From Bacillota bacterium (GTDB taxonomy: Bacteria > Bacillota > Clostridia > Peptostreptococcales > Anaerovoracaceae): DNA of 64,000 nt. Where the stretch lies: assembly GCA_017431785.1 (NCBI GenBank), contig JAFRKJ010000082.1, positions 23,617-87,616 on the forward strand. Direction: 5' to 3'. Both the position numbers and the translations under genes were made by a program. This document shows, in pieces, positions 42,056 to 50,827 of the stretch. Each line of letters begins with the position of its first letter. Position 1 is the stretch's first letter. The notes beneath the pieces are model-generated. The model did no database searches. It saw only the letters and a list, made by a program, of their open reading frames with translations, and was not told the DNA's origin.

Positions 42056-43889
42056 AAGAACGATCCTCTTGCTGGTGCTGATCGGGATGGTGCCGGTCCT
42101 GTGGCTGGCGCTCCTGATCGCACCGGCGCTTGAGAATGGAAACATGATCGAGGCGCTGCCCCAAATCGCAGAGCGGCTGCAGGATCCGCTGAGAATCGAA
42201 CCCGTAGAAGGGAGCCTGCGGACGATCCTGCTTCTGGAAGCAGCATATCTTGTCGGCATGGGGATCTACTTTTCATCTCAGAAGAATTACCGCAGAGGGG
42301 AAGAGTACGGATCCGCCAGATGGGGAGATCCACGGAGCATCGGGCGGAAGTTCATGCACCGCAGGTGGCAAAAGAACAAGATTCTGACGATGTATGTAGG
42401 CATTGCGCTGTCCTCGCTTCTGCACCGGCGGAATCTGAACACCATCGTCATCGGCGGAAGCGGCGCAGGAAAGACCAGATATTATGCAAAACCCAATTTG
42501 ATGCAGTGCAATACTTCCTATGTAGTGCTGGATCCAAAAGGGGAATTACTCCAGTCCACAGGCCATTTACTGGAACAGGAAGGATATGTTCTCCGGGTCG
42601 TGGATCTTTTGCATATGGAGCGGTCACATTGCTACAATCCCTTCGTCTATCTGCGGGATGATAACGACGTGCAAAGGCTGGTCACGAATCTGTTCAAGGC
42701 GACTACACCGAAGGGTGCGCAGAGCAACGATCCCTTCTGGGAGACCTCCGCGCAGATGCTGCTTCTGGCGCTCATGTTTTTTCTGAAGTATGAAGCGCCG
42801 CCGGAGGAGCAGAACTTCGCCATGGTTATGGAGATGCTCCGGGCAGCGGATGTGGATGAGGACGGCGGAGGAGGCCCGAGTGCGCTGGACAATCTGTTCT
42901 ATGATCTGCGGAAGACAGATCCGAATCACATTGCGCTGAAATACTACGATGCATATCATTCCGGCTCTGCCAAGACCCTGAAGTCGATCCAGATTACACT
43001 GGCAGCACGGCTGGAGAAGTTCAACCTGGATTCGCTGGCGAAGCTGACGATCACAGATGAGCTGGAACTGCCCAGGATCGGGGAGCGGAAGACAGCTCTG
43101 TTTGCCCTGATCCCGGACAACGACACATCCTTCAATTTTCTGGTTTCCATGCTCTATACCCAGCTTTTTCAGCAGTTGTTTGAGAACGCGGACAGGCGGC
43201 GGAAAAAGCGGCTGCCTGTCCATGTGCATTTTCTCATGGACGAGTTCGCCAATGTATCGCTTCCGGATGATTTTCAGAAGATCCTGTCAGTCATGCGATC
43301 AAGGGAAGTATCTGTCAGCATCATTTTGCAGAACCTGTCGCAGCTGAAGGCGCTGTTCGAGAAAGAGTGGGAATCGATCACAGGAAACTGCGACTCGCTG
43401 GTCTATCTGGGTGGAAACGAACAGTCCACGCACAAGTATATCAGCGAGCTTCTGGGGAAGGAGACCATCGACCTGAACACCTTCAACCGGTCTTACGGTA
43501 TGCGGGGGACGTATTCAAAGAATACGAATCTGCAGGGCAGAGAACTGCTGACACAGGATGAGGTGAGGATGCTGGACAACCGATATGCCATCACCCTGAT
43601 CCGGGGCGTGCGACCCATGAAAGATTTGAAATACGATCTGATGAAACACCCCTTCATCAAATGGACTGCGGACGGCGGATACGATGAATATGTCCACGGA
43701 CAGACGCCGGATGCGAGACTCTCGATCTGCCTGGAGAGAGCCTGCCCTGATGCGGAAGAGGCAGATGCGCCGGGTCCTGCATCGGATGCAGATACGAAAG
43801 AAACAGGATTTGTATTGCTGTCAGAAGAAGATATTGCTAATGAATATGACAAGAAGGAGAAACAGAAGAATGAGAAACACATTGCATGA
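42039..43889 (+). CDS. virD4: VirD4/TraG-type coupling protein
   Basis: A 616-residue type IV coupling ATPase that links the relaxosome to the secretion channel. Two membrane helices occur in the first 90 residues (ILLLVLIGMVPVLWLALLIA, then TILLLEAAYLVGMGIYF). Walker A is IGGSGAGKTRYYAKP and Walker B is VHFLMDEFANV. Other conserved stretches are YVVLDPKGELLQSTG, NDPFWETSAQMLLLALMFF and EWESITGNCDSLVYLGGNE. ATG 42039 was preferred to 41997 because of the GGAGAAGG site and the usual membrane N-terminus. Confidence 0.95.
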   Translation: MNTTDKRTILLLVLIGMVPVLWLALLIAPALENGNMIEALPQIAERLQDPLRIEPVEGSLRTILLLEAAYLVGMGIYFSSQKNYRRGEEYGSARWGDPRSIGRKFMHRRWQKNKILTMYVGIALSSLLHRRNLNTIVIGGSGAGKTRYYAKPNLMQCNTSYVVLDPKGELLQSTGHLLEQEGYVLRVVDLLHMERSHCYNPFVYLRDDNDVQRLVTNLFKATTPKGAQSNDPFWETSAQMLLLALMFFLKYEAPPEEQNFAMVMEMLRAADVDEDGGGGPSALDNLFYDLRKTDPNHIALKYYDAYHSGSAKTLKSIQITLAARLEKFNLDSLAKLTITDELELPRIGERKTALFALIPDNDTSFNFLVSMLYTQLFQQLFENADRRRKKRLPVHVHFLMDEFANVSLPDDFQKILSVMRSREVSVSIILQNLSQLKALFEKEWESITGNCDSLVYLGGNEQSTHKYISELLGKETIDLNTFNRSYGMRGTYSKNTNLQGRELLTQDEVRMLDNRYAITLIRGVRPMKDLKYDLMKHPFIKWTADGGYDEYVHGQTPDARLSICLERACPDAEEADAPGPASDADTKETGFVLLSEEDIANEYDKKEKQKNEKHIA

Positions 43890-44205
43890 AACAGATGATC
43901 CGAAACTGAGAAAGAAGGCGTGGGTGGTCTTTGCGGTCTACGCGATGGTGGTGGTCGTGATGACCTGCGGAGCGGCGTGTGTATTTGCTGCGGGCGATCC
44001 CATCAGCGCAGTGAACAACCTGTCCGCGTTCATCTTCAGTCTGATCCGGGCCATCGGCCTGATCCTGCTTGGCCTGGGCGTCATGCAGGTCGGTCTTTCC
44101 ATGAAATCCCATGATCCATCTCAACGCGCGAATGGGTTTCTGACCCTCGCCGGCGGAATCATAATCACATTTACCAAGGAGATCCTGAACCTGATCGTGG
44201 GATAA
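43870..44205 (+). CDS. VirB2/TrbC-like pilin
   Basis: A 111-residue protein with two strongly hydrophobic segments (AWVVFAVYAMVVVVMTCGAA, and IGLILLGLGVMQVGLSM) and a third near the C-terminus, the layout of VirB2/TrbC conjugative pilins and of Maff2-type element proteins. ATG 43870 has AAGGAG upstream and overlaps the VirD4 stop by 20 bases. It is followed by a hairpin and the EcsC cassette, which separates it from the VirB6 gene. Confidence 0.72.
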   Translation: MRNTLHETDDPKLRKKAWVVFAVYAMVVVVMTCGAACVFAAGDPISAVNNLSAFIFSLIRAIGLILLGLGVMQVGLSMKSHDPSQRANGFLTLAGGIIITFTKEILNLIVG

Positions 44206-44215
44206 GAATCTGAAC

Positions 44216-44231
44216 GGCAGCGCTCGCTGCC
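44216..44231 (+). terminator. hairpin after the pilin gene
   Basis: GGCAGC and GCTGCC pair around GCTC, only 11 bases after the pilin stop. A weak T-rich stretch (TTTGCTTTTTT) follows 10-20 bases later, so termination efficiency is uncertain. Confidence 0.5.
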
Positions 44232-44253
44232 AATACATAATTTGCTTTTTTCA

Positions 44254-44282
44254 TTGAAGCAACTTAGGAATCTGCCTATAAT
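44254..44282 (+). promoter_or_regulatory. promoter of the EcsC cassette
   Basis: TTGAAG at 44254-44259 and perfect TATAAT at 44277-44282 with a 17-base spacer, 34 bases before the first cassette gene. Confidence 0.75.
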
Positions 44283-44315
44283 GAAATTGGAAAATATATT
44301 GCGCACAGGTGGAAT

Positions 44316-44942
44316 ATGATGGATAAGAAGACAAAAAGAGAAAGAATCAAGGAAGTAATTGATTTATCCGGCAATCGTTTTAAAGAAGCGGAATACGATG
44401 AACTCCTTGATTTGGTTAATAACGCAAAAGACTTTATTGATTCTCCCAAATCGTATGAAAAGAGCAGTAAAGGCTTTTCCTCAGACGGGAAATACACCAG
44501 AAAAGAAAAGACAACCTACAGACTGCGTGACGTTGATGGCAGAATAGTTGGGGAAGAACAACATGAATATTTTGATGACGACGGAACTTCCGGCAACTTC
44601 ACTTATGTATTTGATGCGGCAAGAGATATTCTGAATATTGCCAGAATCATAAAAAACGACAATACCGGTTATACCGCAGCAGAAAGCAGACGTGCACTGG
44701 ATAGAAGTCTGACTGACAGAGCCAAGCGTATTCATGAGGAACGGAATGCAAACAGGCACTGTGACCATGAAGAACCAGATACTGAAAAACGAGATGCTGA
44801 CCATGAAGCAATAGTAGAAACGGCAAAAGTATTATATCTTGGAGTAACAAAGTATCTGCCTAAAGTTGCAAGAATAGTTAGAGAAAACGGAATTCCCCTT
44901 GCCAGAGAAGTAGGAAGTATGATCAAAAACAGGAAAAAGTAA
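44316..44942 (+). CDS. unknown cytoplasmic protein paired with EcsC
   Basis: A 208-residue protein with no recognised domain. The N-terminal third is charged and helical. A central segment (TTYRLRDVDGRIVGEEQHEY, then SGNFTYVFDAARDILNIARI) has strand character. The C-terminus contains a helix (EIVETAKVLYLGVTKYLPKV is close to this stretch) and is basic. The codon usage is more AT-rich than that of the transfer genes. It has its own promoter and shares a terminator with the EcsC gene 40 bases downstream. Confidence 0.65.
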   Translation: MMDKKTKRERIKEVIDLSGNRFKEAEYDELLDLVNNAKDFIDSPKSYEKSSKGFSSDGKYTRKEKTTYRLRDVDGRIVGEEQHEYFDDDGTSGNFTYVFDAARDILNIARIIKNDNTGYTAAESRRALDRSLTDRAKRIHEERNANRHCDHEEPDTEKRDADHEAIVETAKVLYLGVTKYLPKVARIVRENGIPLAREVGSMIKNRKK

Positions 44943-44982
44943 AGCTAATGGGGAACTGATAGAAAGCTGATGGAGGAAGGCG

Positions 44983-46044
44983 ATGACAGAGACACTGAAA
45001 CCTACCGTCCCAAGACCGATTCTGGATAAAAGGGAGCGGGATGAGCTCAGAAGATTAGACAACAGATATAAAAGACTGACACAGCCAAATGGAATAATAA
45101 AGGCTGGAAATAAAGCGTTGGAGAAACTGCCTGATGGTATTAAAGGGACTGTAGCCAATGCGAAAGAGAGCATTTCAGAAAAAGAACTGGTGAAACAGGC
45201 GCTTAAATATGCGGCAACTGGTTTTCAGACGCTGGAGGAAATCGCTGCGAGCGCAACGATAAGCGAGAAAACAGTAATAAAAAACGTCAACAAAACCTTG
45301 ACGACAGGAAAAATCGATTGCTTGGATGAAGTGTGCTATGCTCGATCTTATGAAATCTCGCGTATGGTATCGAATTATAAGAGACTGCACATATTTTCTG
45401 CTCTGGCCGAAGGCGCAGGGACAGGAGCATTTGGCTTTGTTGGAATCGTACCCAATCTGGTACTCAGCACATTCCTGTATTTTAGGGCAGTTCAGTCAGT
45501 AGCGATGTACTATGGATACGATGTAAAGAATGATTCAAACGAGCTGGAAATTGCATCGGGAGTTTTCATGAGTGCACTTACACCAGCGAAAGACCTTGCA
45601 AACAATGAGCTGACAGCAGCCATAGGAAAGTTTATGGTATTCAGTGAAACAACTGCAGTGAAACAGACTGCTAAGAAAACGTGGACTGCAATGGCTGAGC
45701 ATGAGGGGCTTGCTCTTCTGATTACACAGATCCGGGCATTATCAAATGTTGCGGCAAAAAAGGCTCTGGAAACCGCGGGCAAGAAAGGACTTGAAGAGAG
45801 CGTGTTCAGAAGTATTCTGGAGCAATTAGGGAAGCAAATGACGCTCAAAGCAACCGGAAGGGCCATGCCGGTTATCGGAGGTGCATTCGGGGCATTATTT
45901 GATACCGCTCAGATGAAAAAGATAATAAACTATGCCGATATTTTTTACAACAAACGCTTTATAGAAGAAAAAGAAATACGGATCAATTATCTTCTTGATC
46001 CTGAAAGTGTTGGAAAAATTGAAGACGTTATAGTGATTGATTGA
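44983..46044 (+). CDS. EcsC family protein
   Basis: A 353-residue protein of the EcsC family. The diagnostic part is about residues 120-290: AEGAGTGAFGFVGIVPNLVL followed by YFRAVQSVAMYYGYDVKNDS, then ELEIASGVFMSALTP. It has weakly hydrophobic helices suggesting membrane association. The N-terminal 110 residues contain a helix-turn-helix-like stretch (IAASATISEKTVIKNVNKTL). The biochemical function of EcsC proteins is not established. GGAGGAAGG precedes the ATG. The pair is inserted between conserved transfer genes. Confidence 0.8.
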   Translation: MTETLKPTVPRPILDKRERDELRRLDNRYKRLTQPNGIIKAGNKALEKLPDGIKGTVANAKESISEKELVKQALKYAATGFQTLEEIAASATISEKTVIKNVNKTLTTGKIDCLDEVCYARSYEISRMVSNYKRLHIFSALAEGAGTGAFGFVGIVPNLVLSTFLYFRAVQSVAMYYGYDVKNDSNELEIASGVFMSALTPAKDLANNELTAAIGKFMVFSETTAVKQTAKKTWTAMAEHEGLALLITQIRALSNVAAKKALETAGKKGLEESVFRSILEQLGKQMTLKATGRAMPVIGGAFGALFDTAQMKKIINYADIFYNKRFIEEKEIRINYLLDPESVGKIEDVIVID

Positions 46045-46058
46045 ATTCATTAATACAT

Positions 46059-46100
46059 GCCGGCATCTGCTTCGGTAGCTGTCGGCTTTTGTGTTTTTTG
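46059..46100 (+). terminator. terminator of the EcsC cassette
   Basis: GCCGGCA and TGTCGGC pair around an inner CTGC-TTCG-GTAG stem-loop (UUCG tetraloop), followed by TTTTGTGTTTTTT. Confidence 0.85.
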
Positions 46101-46131
46101 AATCCTGATATAGAATGGAGGTGAAGCCGAA

Positions 46132-46236
46132 ATGAAAACAGCAGTTGGCATCGCCCTGGCAGCAGCCGGGGCATTTTTTATGCTCGCATGCCGGGCCGTG
46201 AGAGGAGGAACTGACAGATGTCGGATAACTGGGTAG
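46132..46236 (+). CDS. very small membrane protein (34 aa), DUF3789-like
   Basis: A 34-residue product with a single hydrophobic segment (TAVGIALAAAGAFFMLACRA) and a basic tail, preceded by GGAGGTGA. It overlaps the VirB6 gene by 19 bases. Size, place and layout fit the small DUF3789-type proteins seen next to transfer genes, but no profile search was possible. Confidence 0.55.
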   Translation: MKTAVGIALAAAGAFFMLACRAVRGGTDRCRITG

Positions 46237-47054
46237 TCCAGAACCTGCAGAATGCACTGACGACCTGGAACGAGAAACTGGCGGAAGTCTGGAAGCTTCT
46301 CACCATGTCCCCGGAAAACTTCAAGGGCGGGAGCATCTGGCATGTGATCCTGACCATTAATGGAGCGATGCAAGCCATAGGACTGGCGCTTCTGGTGCTG
46401 TTCTTTCTGGCAGGCGTAGTAAAAACATCGGCAAACTTGTCAGAGATCAAGCGGCCGGAGCACGCGCTGAAGCTTTTCCTGCGTTTCTGTATCGCCAAGG
46501 CCGTAGTGACCTATGGACTGGAGCTGATGATGGTGCTCTTTCAGATTGTACAGGGCATGATCAGCACCATCATGAAGAAATCCGGGATCGGCAGTGTGAA
46601 CAAGACCGTGCTCCCAAAGGAGATGATCCAGGCTATCGAGGACTGCGGATTCTTCGAGAGCATTCCGCTGTGGGCGGTGACGCTGATCGGAAGCCTGTTT
46701 ATCACGGTCATGTCATTCATCGTGATTCTGACGGTGTACGGACGGTTTTTCCGCCTGTATATGTACACGGCCATTGCACCGATTCCACTTTCGACCTTCG
46801 CCGGACAGCCAACCCAGAGCATCGGCATCAGCTTTCTTAAAAGCTACGCTGCAGTGTGTCTTGAGGGTGCAATTATCGTGCTCGCCTGCATCATCTTCAG
46901 TCTGTTCGCGGCAAGCCCGCCTGCAGTAGATGCAGATGCGGCACCGGCCGCCATGGTCTGGAAGTATGTAGGAGAGCTGGTGTTCAACATGCTGGTGCTG
47001 GTGGGTGCTGTGAAGATGAGCGACCACGTCGTCAAGGAAATGATGGGCCTGTAA
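46218..47054 (+). CDS. VirB6/TrbL-type membrane channel protein
   Basis: A 278-residue polytopic inner-membrane protein of the VirB6/TrbL/PrgH class, part of the DNA-translocation channel. About six membrane segments can be seen (MQAIGLALLVLFFLAGVV, AVTLIGSLFITVMSFIVILT, YMYTAIAPIPLSTFAG, AVCLEGAIIVLACIIFSLFA, LVFNMLVLVGAVKMSD). The central SIGISFLKSYAAVCLEG motif is typical. AGAGGAGG lies directly upstream. It precedes the PrgI and VirB4 genes in the conserved order. Confidence 0.88.
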   Translation: MSDNWVVQNLQNALTTWNEKLAEVWKLLTMSPENFKGGSIWHVILTINGAMQAIGLALLVLFFLAGVVKTSANLSEIKRPEHALKLFLRFCIAKAVVTYGLELMMVLFQIVQGMISTIMKKSGIGSVNKTVLPKEMIQAIEDCGFFESIPLWAVTLIGSLFITVMSFIVILTVYGRFFRLYMYTAIAPIPLSTFAGQPTQSIGISFLKSYAAVCLEGAIIVLACIIFSLFAASPPAVDADAAPAAMVWKYVGELVFNMLVLVGAVKMSDHVVKEMMGL

Positions 47055-47089
47055 ATGCAAAGGCAGGCAAAAAGATTGGAGGAATCATA

Positions 47090-47203
47090 GTGAACGAAAA
47101 GAGCAAACCAAAAAACAGTGAGCATCGCCGCATGCAGATCCGGCGAATCGAAAGTTATATCTCAGAGATCAGGAAAGCGAGGAAAGAACATGAACAGAAA
47201 TGA
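47090..47203 (+). CDS. small basic protein (37 aa), GTG start
   Basis: A 37-residue, strongly basic, helical product (HRRMQIRRIESYISEIRKAR) that starts at GTG 47090 with TTGGAGGA seven bases upstream. It overlaps the start of the next gene by 14 bases. Function unknown. Confidence 0.5.
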   Translation: MNEKSKPKNSEHRRMQIRRIESYISEIRKARKEHEQK

Positions 47204-48149
47204 GTTTATCGAAGAAGTGAAGAAAGTGATCCTGCGCATGCTGCCAGACGATCTGAAGAAGGATCTGGACATTCAGGAGACAACGGTCATGAAGTCCAAC
47301 GATCAGGAACATCACGGCCTGACGTTCAAGAGGGGTGAGTCCGAGGCAGCGCCGACGATCTATCTCGATGAGGCATTTGAACGGTTCTCCGGCGGAGAAG
47401 ACATGCATGTGCTGGCTACGGAGGTCAAAAATGCGTATGTTGATACCATCGGCATGCCCGAACCGCAGAAGGTGGATTTTGATTTTGATAAGATCCGGAA
47501 TAATCTCACAGTCAGACTCCTTGAGATCAGACGCAACCGCGAGTTCCTGTCCCAGACGCCGTATATGACCGTGGGACACGGACTTGCCATGGTCTGCGAT
47601 ATCAAAATGAGCGATGGACGCGAAGGCTCCTGGAGAGCCACGGTGACCCAGAGCATGCTGGAATCCCAAGGGTACGACAAACAGGAACTCTTCGTCACGG
47701 CAATGGAAAACGCGAAAGTCATCGATCCGCCGATTCTGGTGGATATGAATCAGGCGCTATTCACGCATGATGCCGAAAACCTGATGCTGAGAGACTCACC
47801 GCTCGAAGCGCATGAAGATGCGAAGATGTATGTGCTCAGCAATGAAAGCGGTATGCTGGGCTCGGCGGCTCTGTTCTACCCGGATGCGAAAGAACATATC
47901 GCAACAGTAATCGATGACGGATACAGCGTGATCCCCTCCAGTGTGCACGAGGTGCTGATCATCCCGGATTCTGTCGGAATCGATGCGAATGAGCTTTCCC
48001 GGATGGTGAAAGAGGCAAACCGCAGTGTGGTGGAAGCCAAAGATGTTCTTTCGGATAACGTGCTGCATTATGACAGGGAGCGGGGCCAGCTGGAGCCGGT
48101 AGCAGATCAGAGGCAAAGGCAGGAGCAGCAGTTAGAGAAGGGAGCGTAG
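47190..48149 (+). CDS. DUF5688 family protein
   Basis: A 319-residue cytoplasmic protein with the DUF5688 layout: NEFIEEVKKVILRMLPDDLK, YLDEAFERFSGGEDMHVLAT, and the C-terminal YVLSNESGMLGSAALFYPDA and VHEVLIIPDSVGIDANELSR. Frequently found on conjugative elements of Clostridia; function unknown. ATG 47190 has GAGGAAAG upstream, and the upstream in-frame extension lies in the preceding small gene. Confidence 0.8.
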   Translation: MNRNEFIEEVKKVILRMLPDDLKKDLDIQETTVMKSNDQEHHGLTFKRGESEAAPTIYLDEAFERFSGGEDMHVLATEVKNAYVDTIGMPEPQKVDFDFDKIRNNLTVRLLEIRRNREFLSQTPYMTVGHGLAMVCDIKMSDGREGSWRATVTQSMLESQGYDKQELFVTAMENAKVIDPPILVDMNQALFTHDAENLMLRDSPLEAHEDAKMYVLSNESGMLGSAALFYPDAKEHIATVIDDGYSVIPSSVHEVLIIPDSVGIDANELSRMVKEANRSVVEAKDVLSDNVLHYDRERGQLEPVADQRQRQEQQLEKGA

Positions 48150-48150
48150 G

Positions 48151-48555
48151 ATGAAATCGGATATTGAAGTCAGAATCAATCGTGAGGTCGGGGATTATAC
48201 AGAAGAAATGTTTTTTGGACTGTCGCTGCGGCAGTTTATTTTTTCTGTGCTGGCCTGCGGAATCGCCGTCACGGTGTATTTCCTGCTGAAGCCTCTTCTG
48301 GGACTGGAGACAGTCAGCTGGGTCTGCATCATTGCGGCAGCGCCATTTGCTGCGCTGGGATTCTTCCGGTACAACGGGATGAACGCGGAGAAATTCCTGA
48401 TTGCCTGGTTTCGCTCCACGTTCCTGATGCCGGAGCATCTGGCTTTCGGAAACACCAGCGTCTACTGGAATCTGCAGCAGCAGGCCGAAGCCGAAAAGAA
48501 AAAGAACCGAAAGAGAAGCAGCGCAGGAAGGAGGAGACATGCCAAAAACACTTAA
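48151..48555 (+). CDS. PrgI family membrane protein
   Basis: A 134-residue protein with the PrgI/VirB3-like pattern. The start is charged and conserved (IEVRINREVGDYTEEMFFGL), two membrane helices follow (about residues 29-48 and 55-75), then YNGMNAEKFLIAWFRSTFL. It usually associates with the VirB4 ATPase, whose gene it overlaps by 17 bases. The C-terminus is very basic. Confidence 0.9.
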   Translation: MKSDIEVRINREVGDYTEEMFFGLSLRQFIFSVLACGIAVTVYFLLKPLLGLETVSWVCIIAAAPFAALGFFRYNGMNAEKFLIAWFRSTFLMPEHLAFGNTSVYWNLQQQAEAEKKKNRKRSSAGRRRHAKNT

Positions 48556-50740
48556 AAGGATTTTGAAACAGGACCGGGAGCGCTTTGTCGTTCCGAAAAA
48601 GGTGCAGGACATCATCCCCGTCCGGACGGTCTATCCGGACGGGATCTTTCTTGTAGGGAAGAACAAATACAGCAAGATGTTCCGCTTTGAAGATATCAAT
48701 TACGCTGTGGCCTCTATCGAGGACAAGAAATCCATGCTTATGGAGTATTCGGATTTTCTCAACTCTCTGGACAGCGCTGCGACTACCAAGATCACGGTGA
48801 ATAACCGCAGACTCAACCGCATCGATTTCGAACGCAACGTCCTGATCCCGCGGGCAGGCGATAACCTGGATCCGTACAGAGAGGATCAGAACCGGATACT
48901 GCTGGATGCCGCCACCGGAAGCAGCGCCATCGTGCAGGAAAAGTACGTCACTATCTCAGTAGTCAGAAACTCGGTGGAGGATGCCAGAACCTACTTCGCC
49001 CGGGCAGGGGCGGGACTCATGACCCATTTCGGAAGGCTGGGATCACGGTTCACAGAGCTGAATGCCAGGGAGCGGCTGCAGATCATCTTCGGTTTTTTCC
49101 GGATGGGAGAAGAGTCATACTTTGATTTTGACATGAGAGACTGCGTGCACAAAGGCTTTGATTTCCGCGACCTGATATCGCCGGATTCCTATGAACACGA
49201 AAGAGACCATTTCAGAATCGGAGAGCGTTTCGGACGCGTCCTTTTCCTGAAGGACTTCGCCAGCTATATCAGCGATGAGATGGTAAAGAACCTGACAGAA
49301 AATGACCGTGATCTGATGTTTTCCATCGATATCATTCCGATGCCTATCGACGAAGCAGTAAAGTTCATGGAGCAGCGTATTCTGGGCGTTGAAACGAATA
49401 TCGCAAACTGGCAACGCAAGCAGAACATGAACAACAATTTCTCTGCTGTGGTGCCTTACGACATGGAACTGATGCGGCAGGAGTCGAAGGAGGTCATGAG
49501 CGATCTGACCACCAATGACCAGAAGATATTCCACACGCTGATGACCATCGTGATCACCGCTGAGACGCTGAAGAAGCTGAACGATGAGACGGAAGCGCTG
49601 AAAACCATCGCAAGGGAAAAGGCCTGCGAGCTTTCCTGTCTGCATTTTCAGCAGTGGGAAGGCCTGATGACAGTTCTCCCTTATGGGGTGCGGAAGATCG
49701 ATGTCTTCCGTACACTGACCACCCAGAGCCTTGCTGCCTTTGTACCGTTCACCGCGCAGGAGATCTTTGAAAAGCACGGAATCTATTACGGAAAAAACAA
49801 GATCAGCGGCAACATGATCATTGTGGACAGAAGGAATCTGCTGAACGGCAACTCCTTCATCCTTGGCGTATCCGGATCCGGAAAGTCCATGACGGCAAAA
49901 CAGGAGATCATCACGTTGATGCTCTCCACGGACGCAGACATCATCATCATCGATCCGGAGATGGAATATCAGAATCTGGTGAAAGAGCTGGGTGGCGAAG
50001 TGATCAGGATCTCGGCCACCTCGCCGAACCATATCAATGCTATGGATATGAGCAGGGATTACTCTTTACATACAAACGTTGAAAGCGTTGAGAGTGCACG
50101 GTTTGTCAGAATTAAGTATGCAAGGACTTTCTATTTGGAAACATCCACAGGAGAGGTTGCTATTCTATGCAAATCGTACAATGCCACATCTAAGAGGGTA
50201 AGCGATAGGTTTAAGTGGCGGCCTTTATTTGCGAGCAGTAGAGAAGTGCTCGAAAAATGCGGTTTTAATTCGGATGGTTTTATTGCCAACAATATGGCGA
50301 GTTCAGCAGTTAATGACTTAAAGTATCGTATCAGCAGCAGAAGGAATAAAACAGATGTAGAAGTGGCAGACATGCTTAGCCAGTTATATGGTTTTGATTG
50401 GCGAGAAACCGAATTAATAAGAGAAAATACTACTGTTCTGAATGTAACAAGTAAATCATTCAAGGGATATGATAAGTTTATTCTGAAAGTTCTGGAATCA
50501 CTTGCGGATGACAAGGTTGATTTTATTGTCCTTGAGGAAATGTTCGGGGAATATATCCTGCTCGAAACCGAGGATGAAGAGCTCATGAAAATCGCGAACG
50601 AATACAAGGAAAAGAGCAAAGAAGTTGGTAGGACATATATCATGAATCTTATGGAAAACGCTTTTGAAAAAGAGAAAGGAAATGTAATAACTATACTTAG
50701 ACGCATTCTGAATAATATAGAAGTAGACAAAGAGCAATAG
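48539..50740 (+). CDS. truncated VirB4 ATPase fused in frame to foreign sequence
   Basis: A 733-residue chimeric frame. Residues 1-508 are VirB4/PrgJ-like (FGRLGSRFTELNARERLQII, VVPYDMELMRQESKEVMSDL; Walker A GVSGSGKSMTAK at residues 443-454; IIDPEMEYQNLVKELGG; NAMDMSRDY). The homology ends at Tyr508, near base 50063. Family members continue for about 300 more residues with Walker B (I-F-I-D-E-I) and the C-terminal subdomain; here 225 unrelated residues follow (for example VADMLSQLYGFDWRETELIR), in AT-richer DNA. Without Walker B the ATPase should be inactive. The foreign tail may be the end of a gene from the cargo. Confidence 0.85.
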   Translation: MPKTLKRILKQDRERFVVPKKVQDIIPVRTVYPDGIFLVGKNKYSKMFRFEDINYAVASIEDKKSMLMEYSDFLNSLDSAATTKITVNNRRLNRIDFERNVLIPRAGDNLDPYREDQNRILLDAATGSSAIVQEKYVTISVVRNSVEDARTYFARAGAGLMTHFGRLGSRFTELNARERLQIIFGFFRMGEESYFDFDMRDCVHKGFDFRDLISPDSYEHERDHFRIGERFGRVLFLKDFASYISDEMVKNLTENDRDLMFSIDIIPMPIDEAVKFMEQRILGVETNIANWQRKQNMNNNFSAVVPYDMELMRQESKEVMSDLTTNDQKIFHTLMTIVITAETLKKLNDETEALKTIAREKACELSCLHFQQWEGLMTVLPYGVRKIDVFRTLTTQSLAAFVPFTAQEIFEKHGIYYGKNKISGNMIIVDRRNLLNGNSFILGVSGSGKSMTAKQEIITLMLSTDADIIIIDPEMEYQNLVKELGGEVIRISATSPNHINAMDMSRDYSLHTNVESVESARFVRIKYARTFYLETSTGEVAILCKSYNATSKRVSDRFKWRPLFASSREVLEKCGFNSDGFIANNMASSAVNDLKYRISSRRNKTDVEVADMLSQLYGFDWRETELIRENTTVLNVTSKSFKGYDKFILKVLESLADDKVDFIVLEEMFGEYILLETEDEELMKIANEYKEKSKEVGRTYIMNLMENAFEKEKGNVITILRRILNNIEVDKEQ

Positions 50741-50827
50741 TGACGTAGGACTAAAGTCTTCAAGTAATAACGATAACTATTTTAATATAGTATCTGACAA
50801 AAGTGAAATGATAGGAGAAGAATTGAG

